A stretch of DNA of 44,441 nucleotides from Rhodobacteraceae bacterium (ex Bugula neritina AB1) (GCA_001730095.1 MDLF01000012.1:1-44441); one strand, 5' to 3'. Numbered from the stretch's first letter, positions 34,818 to 43,874 are shown. Program-made: numbers and translations. The notes: a model not told the origin generated them from the sequence alone.

Positions 34818-35848
34818 TGGGCCTCCTCCTCCAGGGATACGGGCTGGCCGGAGCGGATGCTTTGATCCGCGGCCAGACAGATGGCGAGTGATTGCACGGC
34901 GTCGCACATATGGCGGCTGAGATCGGTGTCTTCGGCGATGGCGCGCAGCACAAATTCCTGTTCGGCATTACAGAGCTCTTGGTGGCCGGGTTCAGCGGGC
35001 ATGTCGATCATCCGGTCCCCGTCGGGGCGGTGCACCAGAATGCTGCCGACGCGGGTGTGCCCGTCCACATCTGCCGATGCGCCCTTGTTTCCTTCGGTGA
35101 TCGATACAGAGCCATTGGGGGTGATGATGTCTTTTACGAAAAACGCGGTTTCCGACATCATCGGTCCCCAGCCGGCCTCGTACCACCCGGTGGAGCCGTC
35201 CGCGAAGACAACCTGGAACTGGCCGTAATTGTACATGTCCTGCGGAATTTCATCCGAGAGCCGCAGGCCCATGCCATGCACCCTGACCGGGGCGGCATCA
35301 GTGATCTGACACATCACATCAACATAATGGACGCCGCAGTCGACGATCGGGCTGGTGGTCTGCATCAGCGCCTTGTGGGTTTCCCATTCGGCGCCGGAGG
35401 ATTGCTGGTTGAGGTTCAGGCGGAACACATAAGGGCCGCCAAGTGCGCGCGCTTCGGCAATCAGCCGCTGCCAGCTGGGGTGATGGCGCAGGATGTAGCC
35501 GACGACGAGTTTGCGGCCCAACCCTATGGCAGTGTCAACCACCCGCTGCGCATCGGCGACAGTGGTGGCCAGTGGTTTTTCCACAAACACATGCGCGCCA
35601 GCCTCCATTGCTGCGCAGGCATAATCCGCGTGGCTGTCGGAATAAGTGGCGATCACAGCAAGGTCTGGTCTGGTCGCTGCCAGCGCGCGGCGGAAATCGG
35701 TGAACACCGGATAGCCTTGCAGGTCCGGGTGGCTGACAGTGCCGGAGCGGTTCACCAGCCCGATGATTTCGGCGTCGGGGCTGCGATGGTGGGCCAGCGC
35801 GTGGGACAGGCCCATATTGCCAAGGCCGGCGATCAGGACGCGGGTCAT
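34814..35848 (-). CDS. Gfo/Idh/MocA-family oxidoreductase
   Basis: A 344-residue NAD(P)-dependent sugar oxidoreductase. The Rossmann start is VLIAGLGNMGLSHA; the EKPLATT motif carries the catalytic Lys, and the DCGVHYVDVM segment carries the conserved His/Asp. These enzymes oxidise or reduce sugars or sugar derivatives. It is embedded inside the transporter operon with 4-bp overlaps on both sides, so it is surely co-expressed. No known step from MurNAc or GlcNAc to fructose-6-P needs it, which suggests a modified or additional sugar substrate (for example an anhydro- or keto-sugar). Confidence 0.88.
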   Translation of the reverse strand: MTRVLIAGLGNMGLSHALAHHRSPDAEIIGLVNRSGTVSHPDLQGYPVFTDFRRALAATRPDLAVIATYSDSHADYACAAMEAGAHVFVEKPLATTVADAQRVVDTAIGLGRKLVVGYILRHHPSWQRLIAEARALGGPYVFRLNLNQQSSGAEWETHKALMQTTSPIVDCGVHYVDVMCQITDAAPVRVHGMGLRLSDEIPQDMYNYGQFQVVFADGSTGWYEAGWGPMMSETAFFVKDIITPNGSVSITEGNKGASADVDGHTRVGSILVHRPDGDRMIDMPAEPGHQELCNAEQEFVLRAIAEDTDLSRHMCDAVQSLAICLAADQSIRSGQPVSLEEEAQ

Positions 35849-36684
35849 TTCACAGCTCCGGATGTAATGCCGCGGATCAGCTGACGCGAGAAGATCACAT
35901 AGAGAACCAGCGCCGGCAGAATGGCCATCGACAGCGCCGACAGAACTGCGTTCCAGTCGGTCACGAACTGGCCGATAAAGACCTGGCTGCCCAGCGTCAG
36001 GGTTTTGGTTTCCTCAGCCGGGGCCAGGATCAGCGGGAACCACAGGTCATTCCAGATCGGGATCATGTTGAACACGGCAACCGTGGCCATCGCCGGGCGC
36101 ACCAGCGGCAGCACCAGCCGGAAAAAGATGGTGTATTCGCTCAGCCCGTCAATGCGGCCAGCGTTCTTCAGATCGTCGCTGACCTGTTTCATGAACTCGC
36201 TGAGGATAAAGACCGCCAGCGGCAGGCCTTGCGCGGTATAGACCAGGATCAGCGCCCATAGGCTATTCACCAGGCCCGAAGCAACCATCATTTCAAGGAT
36301 CGCCACCGTGCCGATACGGATCGGGATCATGATGCCAAGCGCCAGATACAGCCCCATCAGCGTGTTGCCCCTGAAACGGTACTCGCTGAGCGCATAGGCC
36401 GCCATGGCACCAAACAGCAGCACGAAAAACAGCGAGGCAACGGTGACAATCAGCGAGTTCTGAAAGTAGAGGAAGAAATCCCCCTGTTTCATCACGGTCT
36501 GATAGCCGATCATCGAAAAACTGTCGGCATCCGGCAGCGCCAGCGGCTCGCGGAAGATCGCCTTGCGGGTCTTGAAGCTGTTGATCAGGATCACAAACAC
36601 CGGAAACAGCGCAATCAGCACATAGAGGATCAGCGCGCCATGCATGGCATAGGTGTTCAGCGAATTGGAGCGGGCCTTGGTCAT
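35845..36684 (-). CDS. Sugar ABC permease (MalG type)
   Basis: A 279-residue inner-membrane permease with six predicted helices. The cytoplasmic EAA loop that docks the ATPase is recognisable (GRIDGLSEYTIFFRLVLPLVRP). It belongs to the binding-protein-dependent transport inner-membrane family. It pairs with the MalF-type permease encoded 12 bp upstream and overlaps the oxidoreductase gene by 4 bp. Confidence 0.94.
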   Translation of the reverse strand: MTKARSNSLNTYAMHGALILYVLIALFPVFVILINSFKTRKAIFREPLALPDADSFSMIGYQTVMKQGDFFLYFQNSLIVTVASLFFVLLFGAMAAYALSEYRFRGNTLMGLYLALGIMIPIRIGTVAILEMMVASGLVNSLWALILVYTAQGLPLAVFILSEFMKQVSDDLKNAGRIDGLSEYTIFFRLVLPLVRPAMATVAVFNMIPIWNDLWFPLILAPAEETKTLTLGSQVFIGQFVTDWNAVLSALSMAILPALVLYVIFSRQLIRGITSGAVK

Positions 36685-36696
36685 ATCATCTGCTCC

Positions 36697-37611
36697 TTAC
36701 AGCTGGTACCGGCGCATCCGGGTCTGGATGCCAAAGAGATAGACACAGACTCCCAGCAGGATGATCGCAAACATCGCCCCGGCAATGGCGGATCCCATAT
36801 GCGGATCACCCAGCTGAAGCTGAAAGCCAAAAAAGGTGCGATACATGAAAGTGCCAAGGATATCGGTTGAGAAATCCGGCCCCGCCAGCGCGCCCTGGGA
36901 CGCATAAATCAGGTCAAAGGCGTTGAAATTGCCAACAAAGGTCAGGATCGAGATGATCCCGATCGACGGCAGGATCAGCGGCAGCTTGATCTTCCAGAAC
37001 GCCGCCAGGCCAGTGATGCCATCAACCTCGCCGGCTTCGAGGATTTCCTCGGGGATCGACAGCAGCGCCGCATAGATCAGCATCATCGGTATACCCACGA
37101 ACTGCCAGACGGAAATCAGCGCCAATGTGGTCAGCGCATATTCCTCCTTGCCCAGCCAGGGCGCAAACAGGGATTTCAGGCCAACCGCATCCAGCATCGA
37201 TGGCGCAATGCCCCAGATCGGCGACAGGATCAGCTTCCAGGCAAAGCCGACAACCACAAAGCTGAGGATGGTCGGAATGAAGATCGCCGACCGGTACAGC
37301 GCCGCAAAGCGCAGCCGCGGGTGGCTGAGAAGCGCCGCCAGCGCGATGCCGATCGGGTTCTGCACCAGCATATGCACCAAAAAGAACCAGAGGTTATTGC
37401 CCAGGGCGTTCCAGAACTGCTCTGACCAGATGGGATCAAAGAACAGGGTCTGGAAATTGGCCAGCCCGGTAAAGACCCGCTCCTGATCGATCCGGCTGTA
37501 CAGCGCCAGACGCAGGGTGTTGAACAGCGGAAAGATCATCACGGCGGTGTAGATCAGCACGGCAGGGGCCAGAAACACCGGGATATGCCAGCGGATGCGG
37601 GGCTTGTTCAT
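36697..37611 (-). CDS. Sugar ABC permease (MalF type)
   Basis: A 304-residue inner-membrane permease, six helices predicted; the EAA loop reads GEVDGITGLAAFWKIKLPLILPS. It forms the channel with the MalG-type partner. A GC-rich perfect hairpin lies between it and the binding protein gene, which usually lets the binding protein be made in excess over the permeases. Confidence 0.94.
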   Translation of the reverse strand: MNKPRIRWHIPVFLAPAVLIYTAVMIFPLFNTLRLALYSRIDQERVFTGLANFQTLFFDPIWSEQFWNALGNNLWFFLVHMLVQNPIGIALAALLSHPRLRFAALYRSAIFIPTILSFVVVGFAWKLILSPIWGIAPSMLDAVGLKSLFAPWLGKEEYALTTLALISVWQFVGIPMMLIYAALLSIPEEILEAGEVDGITGLAAFWKIKLPLILPSIGIISILTFVGNFNAFDLIYASQGALAGPDFSTDILGTFMYRTFFGFQLQLGDPHMGSAIAGAMFAIILLGVCVYLFGIQTRMRRYQL

Positions 37612-37629
37612 GGAATATCTCCTGAAAGG

Positions 37630-37655
37630 TCCGGGCGGCGGTCAGGCCGCCCGGA
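37630..37655 (-). terminator. Perfect 10-bp hairpin between binding protein and permease genes
   Basis: Arms 37630-37639 and 37646-37655 are exact complements with a 6-nt loop and no T-run. It follows the binding-protein stop by 25 bp and probably attenuates or protects mRNA rather than ending it. Confidence 0.55.
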
Positions 37656-37680
37656 ACTGAAAGCCGCAGCGAGGAGGACG

Positions 37681-38937
37681 TTACTGCTGCGGCGCGTACC
37701 AGCTGGCCAGGCCATCCTGCAGCTTGCTGCCCAGCTCCTCAGGCGCGGCGGTGCCTTTGATGGCAGCGACAGACGCACCCCAGGTCTCGTTTTCCAGGTT
37801 CGGGGTGCCGCGGGACAGAATCTGATAGGTCGAGCGGATGGTGCTTTCGCATTCGCCACGCCAGCTGACAAACTCCTTGGCCAGCGGGTCTTCCAGCGCG
37901 ACCGGCTCCTTGGACAGCGGAAAGAAACCGGGCAGGGCGTTGCCAAAGATCGTCGCAAACTCCGGCGAACCGACCCAGGCCAGGAAGGTCCGGGCAGCGT
38001 CAGGGTTTGCAGTTGCTGCATTCATGCCGATACCGATGTCGGTATGATCAGAGATGTAGCAGGTGTCGCCCGCATTCTGCACCGGCGGCTTGAAGGCGCC
38101 CATTTTGAAATCCGCCAGCGCGTTGAAACCTGAGATTTCCCAGGACCCCGCCGGATAGATCGCCGCCCGGCCAAGGGTGAACAGGTTCTGGCTGTCGGGA
38201 TAGGTCTGTGCCTCATAGCCGTCACCCAGATAGTTACCCCATTTGGCCAGCGTTGCATAAGGCGCGGTCCAGGCTTCATCGGTCAGCTTCTGCTCACCGG
38301 CAATCAGCGCCCGGCGGCCTTCTTCGCCTTTCCAGTAGTTCGGGCCGATATTGTTATAGCCCATGGTGGCGGCTTCCCACTGGTCGTTGGTACCCATCGC
38401 CATCGGAATATAGCTGCCGTCCGCGCGGATCTTTTCCAGCGCGGCAAAGAAATCAGCCTCGGTTTCCGGCACCTCGATGCCCAGCTCTGCAAAAGCATCG
38501 GCATTGTAGATAAAGCCGTGGATCACCGAGGCCATCGGCACGCAAAAGCTGGCAGAGCCATCGTCGGTCTGCCAGGCGGATTTGGCCACGTCAGAGAAGT
38601 TGCCCATCGCCTCCATGTCATCCAGATCGGTCAGATGCCCTGCCTCAAACAGGGCCAGCGAGGCGTCAAAGGGGCGGCAGGTGATCAGATCGCCGGCGGA
38701 CCCGGCGTCCAGCTTGGAGTTCAGCACCGCGTTGTATTCCGCCGGGGCCGAGGGCGTGAACTTCACCCTGATGCCGGGATGTTTGGCCTCAAAGGCCGGA
38801 ATGATCTTTTCCTGCCACAACGACAGGTCGTCGTTGCGCCAGCTTTCAATTGTCAGGGTCACGTCTTCGGCCCAGGCGGCCGTTGCCGTCAGGGCTGTTG
38901 TTGTCAGCGCAATCGCAAGAGACTTCCGTATCATCAT
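37681..38937 (-). CDS. Periplasmic sugar-binding protein (CUT1)
   Basis: A 418-residue family-1 solute-binding protein. A signal peptide ends at AWA near residue 23. The mature start VTLTIESWRNDD, the PGIRVKF segment and the NLFTLGRAAIYPAGSWE region are typical of CUT1 sugar binders. It delivers substrate to the two permeases downstream. It follows murQ by 24 bp, so uptake and breakdown are co-transcribed. Ligand probably GlcNAc, MurNAc or a related peptidoglycan or chitin sugar; inferred. Confidence 0.92.
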   Translation of the reverse strand: MMIRKSLAIALTTTALTATAAWAEDVTLTIESWRNDDLSLWQEKIIPAFEAKHPGIRVKFTPSAPAEYNAVLNSKLDAGSAGDLITCRPFDASLALFEAGHLTDLDDMEAMGNFSDVAKSAWQTDDGSASFCVPMASVIHGFIYNADAFAELGIEVPETEADFFAALEKIRADGSYIPMAMGTNDQWEAATMGYNNIGPNYWKGEEGRRALIAGEQKLTDEAWTAPYATLAKWGNYLGDGYEAQTYPDSQNLFTLGRAAIYPAGSWEISGFNALADFKMGAFKPPVQNAGDTCYISDHTDIGIGMNAATANPDAARTFLAWVGSPEFATIFGNALPGFFPLSKEPVALEDPLAKEFVSWRGECESTIRSTYQILSRGTPNLENETWGASVAAIKGTAAPEELGSKLQDGLASWYAPQQ

Positions 38938-38961
38938 TTCCTCCCAGGTTTCTTATTTGAA

Positions 38962-39876
38962 TTACATGCGGGTGTGCGGCAGCTGCTGAAGCGCAGGGCC
39001 CAGCTGTCCCGCGCTGTCTTCCAGCAGCTGCAAAGCACGGGGCAGGGACGGTGCGCCCGCGCAGATCAGGACGGCCGGCTTGACCGCGCCATCTGCCTGT
39101 TCCAGTGCCGACCGGGCCGCGGCGGGTGCGGCGCCGGTAATCCGGGTGACAATGGTCTCGGCGCGGGCGCGCAATTTGGCATTGTCGGCGCGCAGGTTGA
39201 CCATCATCCCGCGGTAGACATGGCCCAGCTTGATCGCCATCAGGCTGGACAGCATGTTCAAAGCGATTTTCTGGGCGGTGCCCGCACCCATGCGGGTGGA
39301 GCCGGAAATCAGCTCTGGCGGGGTTTCCAGCAGGATCGCATGATCGCAAAGCGCCAGCAGCGCACTGCCGGGATTGTTGGCAATACCGATGGTGGCAGCT
39401 CCCGCCGTACGGGCCAGGCGGGCGGCCTCCAGCGTATAGGGCGTGCTACCGCTGGCCGATACCGTAATCACGGTGTCATCCGGGGTCAGCCCCGCCAACC
39501 CCTGTGCCAGCCCGTCGGTATCATCTTCGGTGCCACCGGGCATATGCGCCGATTGCGGCAGCCCGCCGGCCATCAGGATGCGGATGCGGTCTTGGGCAAT
39601 GCCGAATGTGCCGCCCAGCTCCATCGCATCGGCAGCAGCCATCAGTCCGGAAGACCCGGCCGCTGCATAGATCAGCGACCCGCCCAAGGCGAGGCTGCGC
39701 GCCATCGCCTCGGCGCCGCTGCACACCGCCGCCAAGGGATACCGCGCTGCGCCAGCCGCCTGCTGCTGGCTCTCCGCAAGCGCAAGAGCCGCCTCGTTCA
39801 GCGACGAACTGTCCAGCCTGGCGGCATCCGGATGGAGTTGCTCAGTTGTATGTGGCAGCACGTGTTCTCTCCCCAT
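38962..39876 (-). CDS. murQ: N-acetylmuramic acid 6-phosphate etherase-like SIS protein
   Basis: A 304-residue SIS-domain lyase. MurQ removes the lactyl ether from MurNAc-6-P to give GlcNAc-6-P and D-lactate. Retained features are the glutamate in DAMELGGTF, the second acidic site in GGTEDDTD, TVITVSASGSTPY, and the conserved ISGSTRMGAGTAQKIALNML block. The usual IYxGAGTSGRL sequence here reads IYAAAGSSGLM, and the family's N-terminal motifs are weaker. This is therefore a divergent member, and the natural ether substrate may differ. It is the first gene of the minus-strand transporter operon and diverges from a sugar kinase gene. Confidence 0.85.
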   Translation of the reverse strand: MGREHVLPHTTEQLHPDAARLDSSSLNEAALALAESQQQAAGAARYPLAAVCSGAEAMARSLALGGSLIYAAAGSSGLMAAADAMELGGTFGIAQDRIRILMAGGLPQSAHMPGGTEDDTDGLAQGLAGLTPDDTVITVSASGSTPYTLEAARLARTAGAATIGIANNPGSALLALCDHAILLETPPELISGSTRMGAGTAQKIALNMLSSLMAIKLGHVYRGMMVNLRADNAKLRARAETIVTRITGAAPAAARSALEQADGAVKPAVLICAGAPSLPRALQLLEDSAGQLGPALQQLPHTRM

Positions 39877-39887
39877 TGCCCGAAAGC

Positions 39888-40024
39888 ATACCTATACAAT
39901 ACCATTTGTCTATCGAAATTTTTGCAGACCGAATTGGTAGCACTATCTGGTCAAAACGGGGAATAGTCACCTGTATTGGTTATTGTTTGGTATTTACATT
40001 GTGGCATAGGCGCCATATAGGTAT
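39888..40024. promoter_or_regulatory. Paired operator sites in the divergent amino-sugar promoter
   Basis: ATACCTATA (39888-39896) and TATAGGTAT (40016-40024) are exact reverse complements placed next to the two divergent start codons. The spacer also has further GGTAT/ATACC-like pieces (39899-39905, 39989-39993). The pattern suits a dimeric GntR/HutC regulator, and one is encoded two genes away (40904). Confidence 0.5.
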
Positions 40025-40028
40025 CACC

Positions 40029-40907
40029 ATGCGAGAGTCGAAGAATATTCCCGTCATTGCTGTGGACGGCGGCGGCACATCCTGCCGGATTGCCTATGCG
40101 GATGGCGGACGGCAGCTGATCGTCGAGACTGGCCCTGCCAATGTCACCAGCGATTACGGTGGCGCCATTGCGCGGCTCAAGGCAGGTTTTGCAGAGCTGG
40201 CCGCCGGGCTGGATATGGCGCCGGACGGGTTGCGGGCGCTGCCGGCCTATCTTGGCCTGGCAGGCGTGACCGGCAGCCGTATTGCGCAGCAGGTGGCTGC
40301 GGATCTGCCGCTGGACAGGGTGCGGGTGGAGGATGACCGCCACCCGGCGCTTGCCGGCGCACACGGCGGCGCCGACGGGGCGATCGCGCATTGTGGCACC
40401 GGGTCGTTTCTGGCCCTGCAAACACAGGGCAGCCGCCATTTTGCCGGCGGCTGGGGGCCGGTGCTGGGCGACGAGGCGTCCGCGCAGTGGATTGGCCGCA
40501 AGGCGCTGGCGGCCGCGCTGCAGACCTGGGACGGTCTGGCAGCGCCGTCACCGCTGACAGAGACCCTGCTGCAGGACTTCGGCGGCACCGATGGCATCGT
40601 CGCTTTTGCAGCCACCGCCCAACCGCATGACTTTGGCCGCATCGCACGCCAGGTCACAGAGGCCGCAGCGGCTGGCGACAGCACAGCCACCGCGCTGATG
40701 CAGGACGCCGCCGCCGGCCTTCTTCAGGCGCTACAGCAGATGGGCTGGACACCGGCCTTGCCCCTGTGTCTGACCGGCGGCATCGGCCCGCATTATGCCG
40801 ACTGCCTGCCGACATCCGTGCGCGGCGCAGTCACCGCCCCCAAAGGCGCCCCCATTGACGGGGCCATCACCTTGGCCCGGGCTTTTCACGCGGAGCTGCA
40901 GGCATGA
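40029..40907 (+). CDS. BadF/BadG-family N-acetylhexosamine kinase
   Basis: A 292-residue kinase of the ASKHA superfamily. The phosphate-1 loop is AVDGGGTSCRIA at the N-terminus, phosphate-2 is IAHCGTGSFLAL, and GGWGPVLGDEASA and LTGGIGPHY are also typical. Relatives include N-acetylglucosamine kinase and MurK, which phosphorylates both MurNAc and GlcNAc. That fits an ABC importer, which delivers free sugar. The ATG at 40029 is next to an operator-like repeat; the frame is open far upstream but without conserved residues. It overlaps the GntR regulator gene by 4 bp. Confidence 0.87.
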   Translation: MRESKNIPVIAVDGGGTSCRIAYADGGRQLIVETGPANVTSDYGGAIARLKAGFAELAAGLDMAPDGLRALPAYLGLAGVTGSRIAQQVAADLPLDRVRVEDDRHPALAGAHGGADGAIAHCGTGSFLALQTQGSRHFAGGWGPVLGDEASAQWIGRKALAAALQTWDGLAAPSPLTETLLQDFGGTDGIVAFAATAQPHDFGRIARQVTEAAAAGDSTATALMQDAAAGLLQALQQMGWTPALPLCLTGGIGPHYADCLPTSVRGAVTAPKGAPIDGAITLARAFHAELQA

Positions 40908-41659
40908 ATGCAGCCTCTTTCCTGGCCCCCGATGACTGGCTCAAGAACAGCGAAGGTCCGCGCTATGTCCGGCTGCGGCAACGGCTGGAGGACGGCATCG
41001 AGGCCGGCGTTCTGCCGCCCAATTCCTCGCTGCCGCCAGAGCGTGAAATTGCAGAAATCACCGGCCTGTCCAGGGTGACTGTGCGCAAGGCCATTCAGGA
41101 GCTGGTGAAACAGGGCGCCATTGTCCAGCGCCAGGGCTCCGGTTCATTTGTGCGGGACGCCACGCCGCGCCTGGAGCAGTCGCTTTCGCATCTGACCTCT
41201 TTCAGCGAGGACATGCGCCTGCGCGGCATGGAAACCAGCGCCAGATGGCTGGAGCGCGGCGTCTTCCTGCCGTCGCCAGAAGAGGTGGCGGTGCTTGGTC
41301 TGGCGGCGGATGGTGAGGTGTCGCGGATCTGCCGTCTGCGCGAAGCGGGCGGGCGCCCGATGGCGGTAGAGCGCGCATCGCTGCCGCTGGACATCCTGCC
41401 CAACCCGCTGGCCGTGCGCGACTCGCTTTATGGTCTGCTGGCAGAAAGCGGCCTGCGGCCCGTGCGAGCCATCCAGAAGATTTCCGCCGTGAACCTCGAG
41501 GCGGAAGACGCGGCGTTGCTGGGTGTTGCCGAAGGCGCCGCCGGGCTGCGCATTCAGCGGATCTCCTACCTCGACAACGGCCGCGTCGCAGAATTCACCA
41601 AATCCAACTACCGCGGCGACGCCTATGACTTTGTGGCTGAGCTGCGGCTAACCCCGTGA
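40904..41659 (+). CDS. GntR-family (HutC/UTRA) transcriptional regulator
   Basis: A 251-residue regulator with an N-terminal winged helix (about 20-85: SSLPPEREIAEITGLSRVTVRKAIQ), then a UTRA effector domain that in relatives such as NagR/DasR binds GlcN-6-P or GlcNAc-6-P. It probably represses both divergent operons through the paired sites at 39888-40024. It is translationally coupled to the kinase (ATGA overlap) and to the SIS gene (GTGA overlap if the earlier start is used). Confidence 0.92.
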   Translation: MNAASFLAPDDWLKNSEGPRYVRLRQRLEDGIEAGVLPPNSSLPPEREIAEITGLSRVTVRKAIQELVKQGAIVQRQGSGSFVRDATPRLEQSLSHLTSFSEDMRLRGMETSARWLERGVFLPSPEEVAVLGLAADGEVSRICRLREAGGRPMAVERASLPLDILPNPLAVRDSLYGLLAESGLRPVRAIQKISAVNLEAEDAALLGVAEGAAGLRIQRISYLDNGRVAEFTKSNYRGDAYDFVAELRLTP

Positions 41660-41688
41660 TCCGCAAGTCCGATGGAAAGGCTGCTCCG

Positions 41689-42717
41689 ATGCCCCCGAAC
41701 ACCACCCAGATGCGTCAGGAAATCGAAGAGATCCCCGCGGCGGTCGATCGTCTGCTAAGCAACGGCGGCAGCGCTCTGTCCGCGGCGGTCGCCGTGGCGC
41801 GCAGCGGCGGCCTGCGGTTCATGATGTCTGCGGCGCGTGGCTCGTCCGACCACGCCTGCACCTACCTCAAATACGCCAGCGAGCTGCTGCTGGGCCTGCC
41901 GATGGCCTCGGTCGGCCCGTCGGTTGCCTCCGTTTACGGCGCCGAGCTGCAGGTCGCGGGCGCCCTGTGCCTGTCTGTCTCGCAATCGGGCCAAAGCCCG
42001 GACATCGTGGAGCTGACCAGAAACGCCCGCAGGGCAGGGGCAGGCACCGTTGCCATCACCAATGACCCCGCGTCGCCGCTTGCCAGGACGGCAGAGGCCA
42101 CATTGCCACTGCACGCAGGCCCCGAACGCAGCGTCGCCGCGACCAAGACTTTTGTGACCTCGCTGGTGGCGGGCCTGTGGCTGCTGGCTGAGCTGAAGGG
42201 CGATGACAGCCTGCTGGCGGCGCTGCACAAGCTGCCAGAGCAGCTGGATGCTGCCGCCCGCTGCGACTGGAGCGCGGCCGCCGCCGCCATCACCGGCAGC
42301 TCGTTGTTCACCCTGGGGCGCGGTCCCAGCATGGCGATCTCCAATGAGGCGGCGCTGAAGTTCAAGGAAACCTGCCAGATCCACGCAGAAAGCTATTCCT
42401 CAGCCGAGGTGCTGCATGGCCCGGTGTCGATTGTGGCGGGCGGCTTTCCGGTGATCGCCTTTGCCGCCAAAGACGCCGCCGAGCCTCTGCTGGCAGAGGT
42501 TGCCGATACGCTGGCTGCCAAGGGCGCGCAGGTCTTTGCCACCACTTCGCTGGCGGCCAAAGCCACCGTGCTGCCGCATGTGCGCACCGGCCACTGGCTG
42601 GCAGACCCGGTCGCCGCCATCGTATCCTTCTATACCATGGTCGAGCAGGTCGCGATGCAGCGTGGCATCAACCCGGATGCGCCACGACACCTGCGGAAAG
42701 TGACGGAAACCGTATGA
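41689..42717 (+). CDS. SIS-domain glucosamine-6-phosphate deaminase/isomerase (GlmS-like)
   Basis: A 342-residue protein with two SIS domains, matching the isomerase half of GlmS without the glutaminase part. MRQEIEEIPAAVDRLL at the start, SAARGSSDHA, SQSGQSPDIVELT, TLGRGPSMAISNEAALKFKE and SAEVLHGP are typical. In nag operons such proteins convert GlcN-6-P to fructose-6-P. I prefer the ATG at 41689 with GGAAAGG 8 nt upstream; a GTG at 41656 overlapping the regulator by 4 bp would add 11 residues. It overlaps nagA by 4 bp. Confidence 0.9.
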   Translation: MPPNTTQMRQEIEEIPAAVDRLLSNGGSALSAAVAVARSGGLRFMMSAARGSSDHACTYLKYASELLLGLPMASVGPSVASVYGAELQVAGALCLSVSQSGQSPDIVELTRNARRAGAGTVAITNDPASPLARTAEATLPLHAGPERSVAATKTFVTSLVAGLWLLAELKGDDSLLAALHKLPEQLDAAARCDWSAAAAAITGSSLFTLGRGPSMAISNEAALKFKETCQIHAESYSSAEVLHGPVSIVAGGFPVIAFAAKDAAEPLLAEVADTLAAKGAQVFATTSLAAKATVLPHVRTGHWLADPVAAIVSFYTMVEQVAMQRGINPDAPRHLRKVTETV

Positions 42718-43847
42718 GCAGTCAGGCGATCATTTACCGCGGCGGCTCTGTCTTTGACGGGGTCAGGCTGCACCAGGACGCAGCACTGCGGCTGGAAGCA
42801 GGCCGCATCACCGGCATCGGCGCCGACGCCGAGGCTGGCGGCGGCGATACGGTTGACCTTGGCGGCGGCATCCTGGCCCCCGGTTACGTTGACCTGCAGG
42901 TGAATGGCGGTGGCGGGGTCATGTTCAACGATGATCCCTCGGTGGACACTCTGACGCAAATTGCAGCCGCACACCGCAGGCTTGGCGCCACCACGATCCT
43001 GCCGACCCTGATCACCGACAGCGCCGCCAAGACCCGTTTGGCGATTGAGGCGGCAAAAGCGGCGGTGGCGGGTGGCGTGCCGGGGATTGCCGGCCTGCAT
43101 CTGGAGGGCCCGCATCTGTCCGTGGCCCGCAAGGGCGCCCATGATGCCGCCTTTATCCGCCCCATGGCGGACGCGGATCTGGCAGTTCTGGTTGATGCAG
43201 CTCAGTCCCTGCCTGCGCTGATGCTCACGGTCGCGCCGGAAAATGTGTCGCCAGCGCAGGTCAGGGCACTGGTTTCAGTCGGCGCGGTTGTCTCTCTGGG
43301 CCACAGCGATGCGGAGTATGAAACCTGCCTGACCTACGCTGAGGCCGGCGCTTCTTGTGCCACCCATCTGTTCAACGCGATGAGCCAGCTGGGCAACCGC
43401 GAGCCAGGTCTTGTCGGCGCCGTTCTGGGTTCTGGCCGCCTGAATGCGGGTCTGATCGCCGACGGCATTCACGTCCACCCCGAGGTCATGCGCACCGCCT
43501 GGGCGGCCAAACGCGGTCCCGGCCGGATCTTCCTGGTCAGCGATGCGATGGCGCCCGCAGGCACTACGCTAGAGGCCTTCGAACTGGAAGGCCGGCGCAT
43601 TTCCCGCAAGGACGGACGTCTGACCCTGGCCGATGGCACTCTGGCCGGCGCCGACCTGGATTTGACCACCGCCGTGCGTGTCCTGACAACCCAAGCCGAA
43701 GTCCCGCTGGAGGCCGCTTTGGCAGCCGCGACATCCATACCGGCTGATTTGATGCAGCTCAGCAACGCAGGCCGCCTGCAAACCGACCGCCACTGCCCCC
43801 TGATCCGCATCGCACCGGACCTGAGCCGCGCGGACGTGCTCATCTAA
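42714..43847 (+). CDS. nagA: N-acetylglucosamine-6-phosphate deacetylase
   Basis: A 377-residue amidohydrolase-fold enzyme that removes acetate from GlcNAc-6-P. Metal and catalytic motifs are HLEGPHL, LGHSDA, THLFNAM, IADGIHVHPE and VSDAMAP (catalytic Asp). The N-terminal VDLQVNGGGGVMFND region is usual. It links MurQ and kinase products to the GlcN-6-P isomerase just upstream. Last gene of the plus-strand operon, followed by a terminator-like hairpin and then an insertion element. Confidence 0.95.
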   Translation: MSSQAIIYRGGSVFDGVRLHQDAALRLEAGRITGIGADAEAGGGDTVDLGGGILAPGYVDLQVNGGGGVMFNDDPSVDTLTQIAAAHRRLGATTILPTLITDSAAKTRLAIEAAKAAVAGGVPGIAGLHLEGPHLSVARKGAHDAAFIRPMADADLAVLVDAAQSLPALMLTVAPENVSPAQVRALVSVGAVVSLGHSDAEYETCLTYAEAGASCATHLFNAMSQLGNREPGLVGAVLGSGRLNAGLIADGIHVHPEVMRTAWAAKRGPGRIFLVSDAMAPAGTTLEAFELEGRRISRKDGRLTLADGTLAGADLDLTTAVRVLTTQAEVPLEAALAAATSIPADLMQLSNAGRLQTDRHCPLIRIAPDLSRADVLI

Positions 43848-43874
43848 TCAACTCCACACGGCCTCTCGGAACCC

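Noticed and set aside
39504-40907. A 467-residue kinase reading across the murQ start region
   Set aside because: The extension is antisense to murQ and crosses the divergent promoter; the conserved protein begins at 40029.
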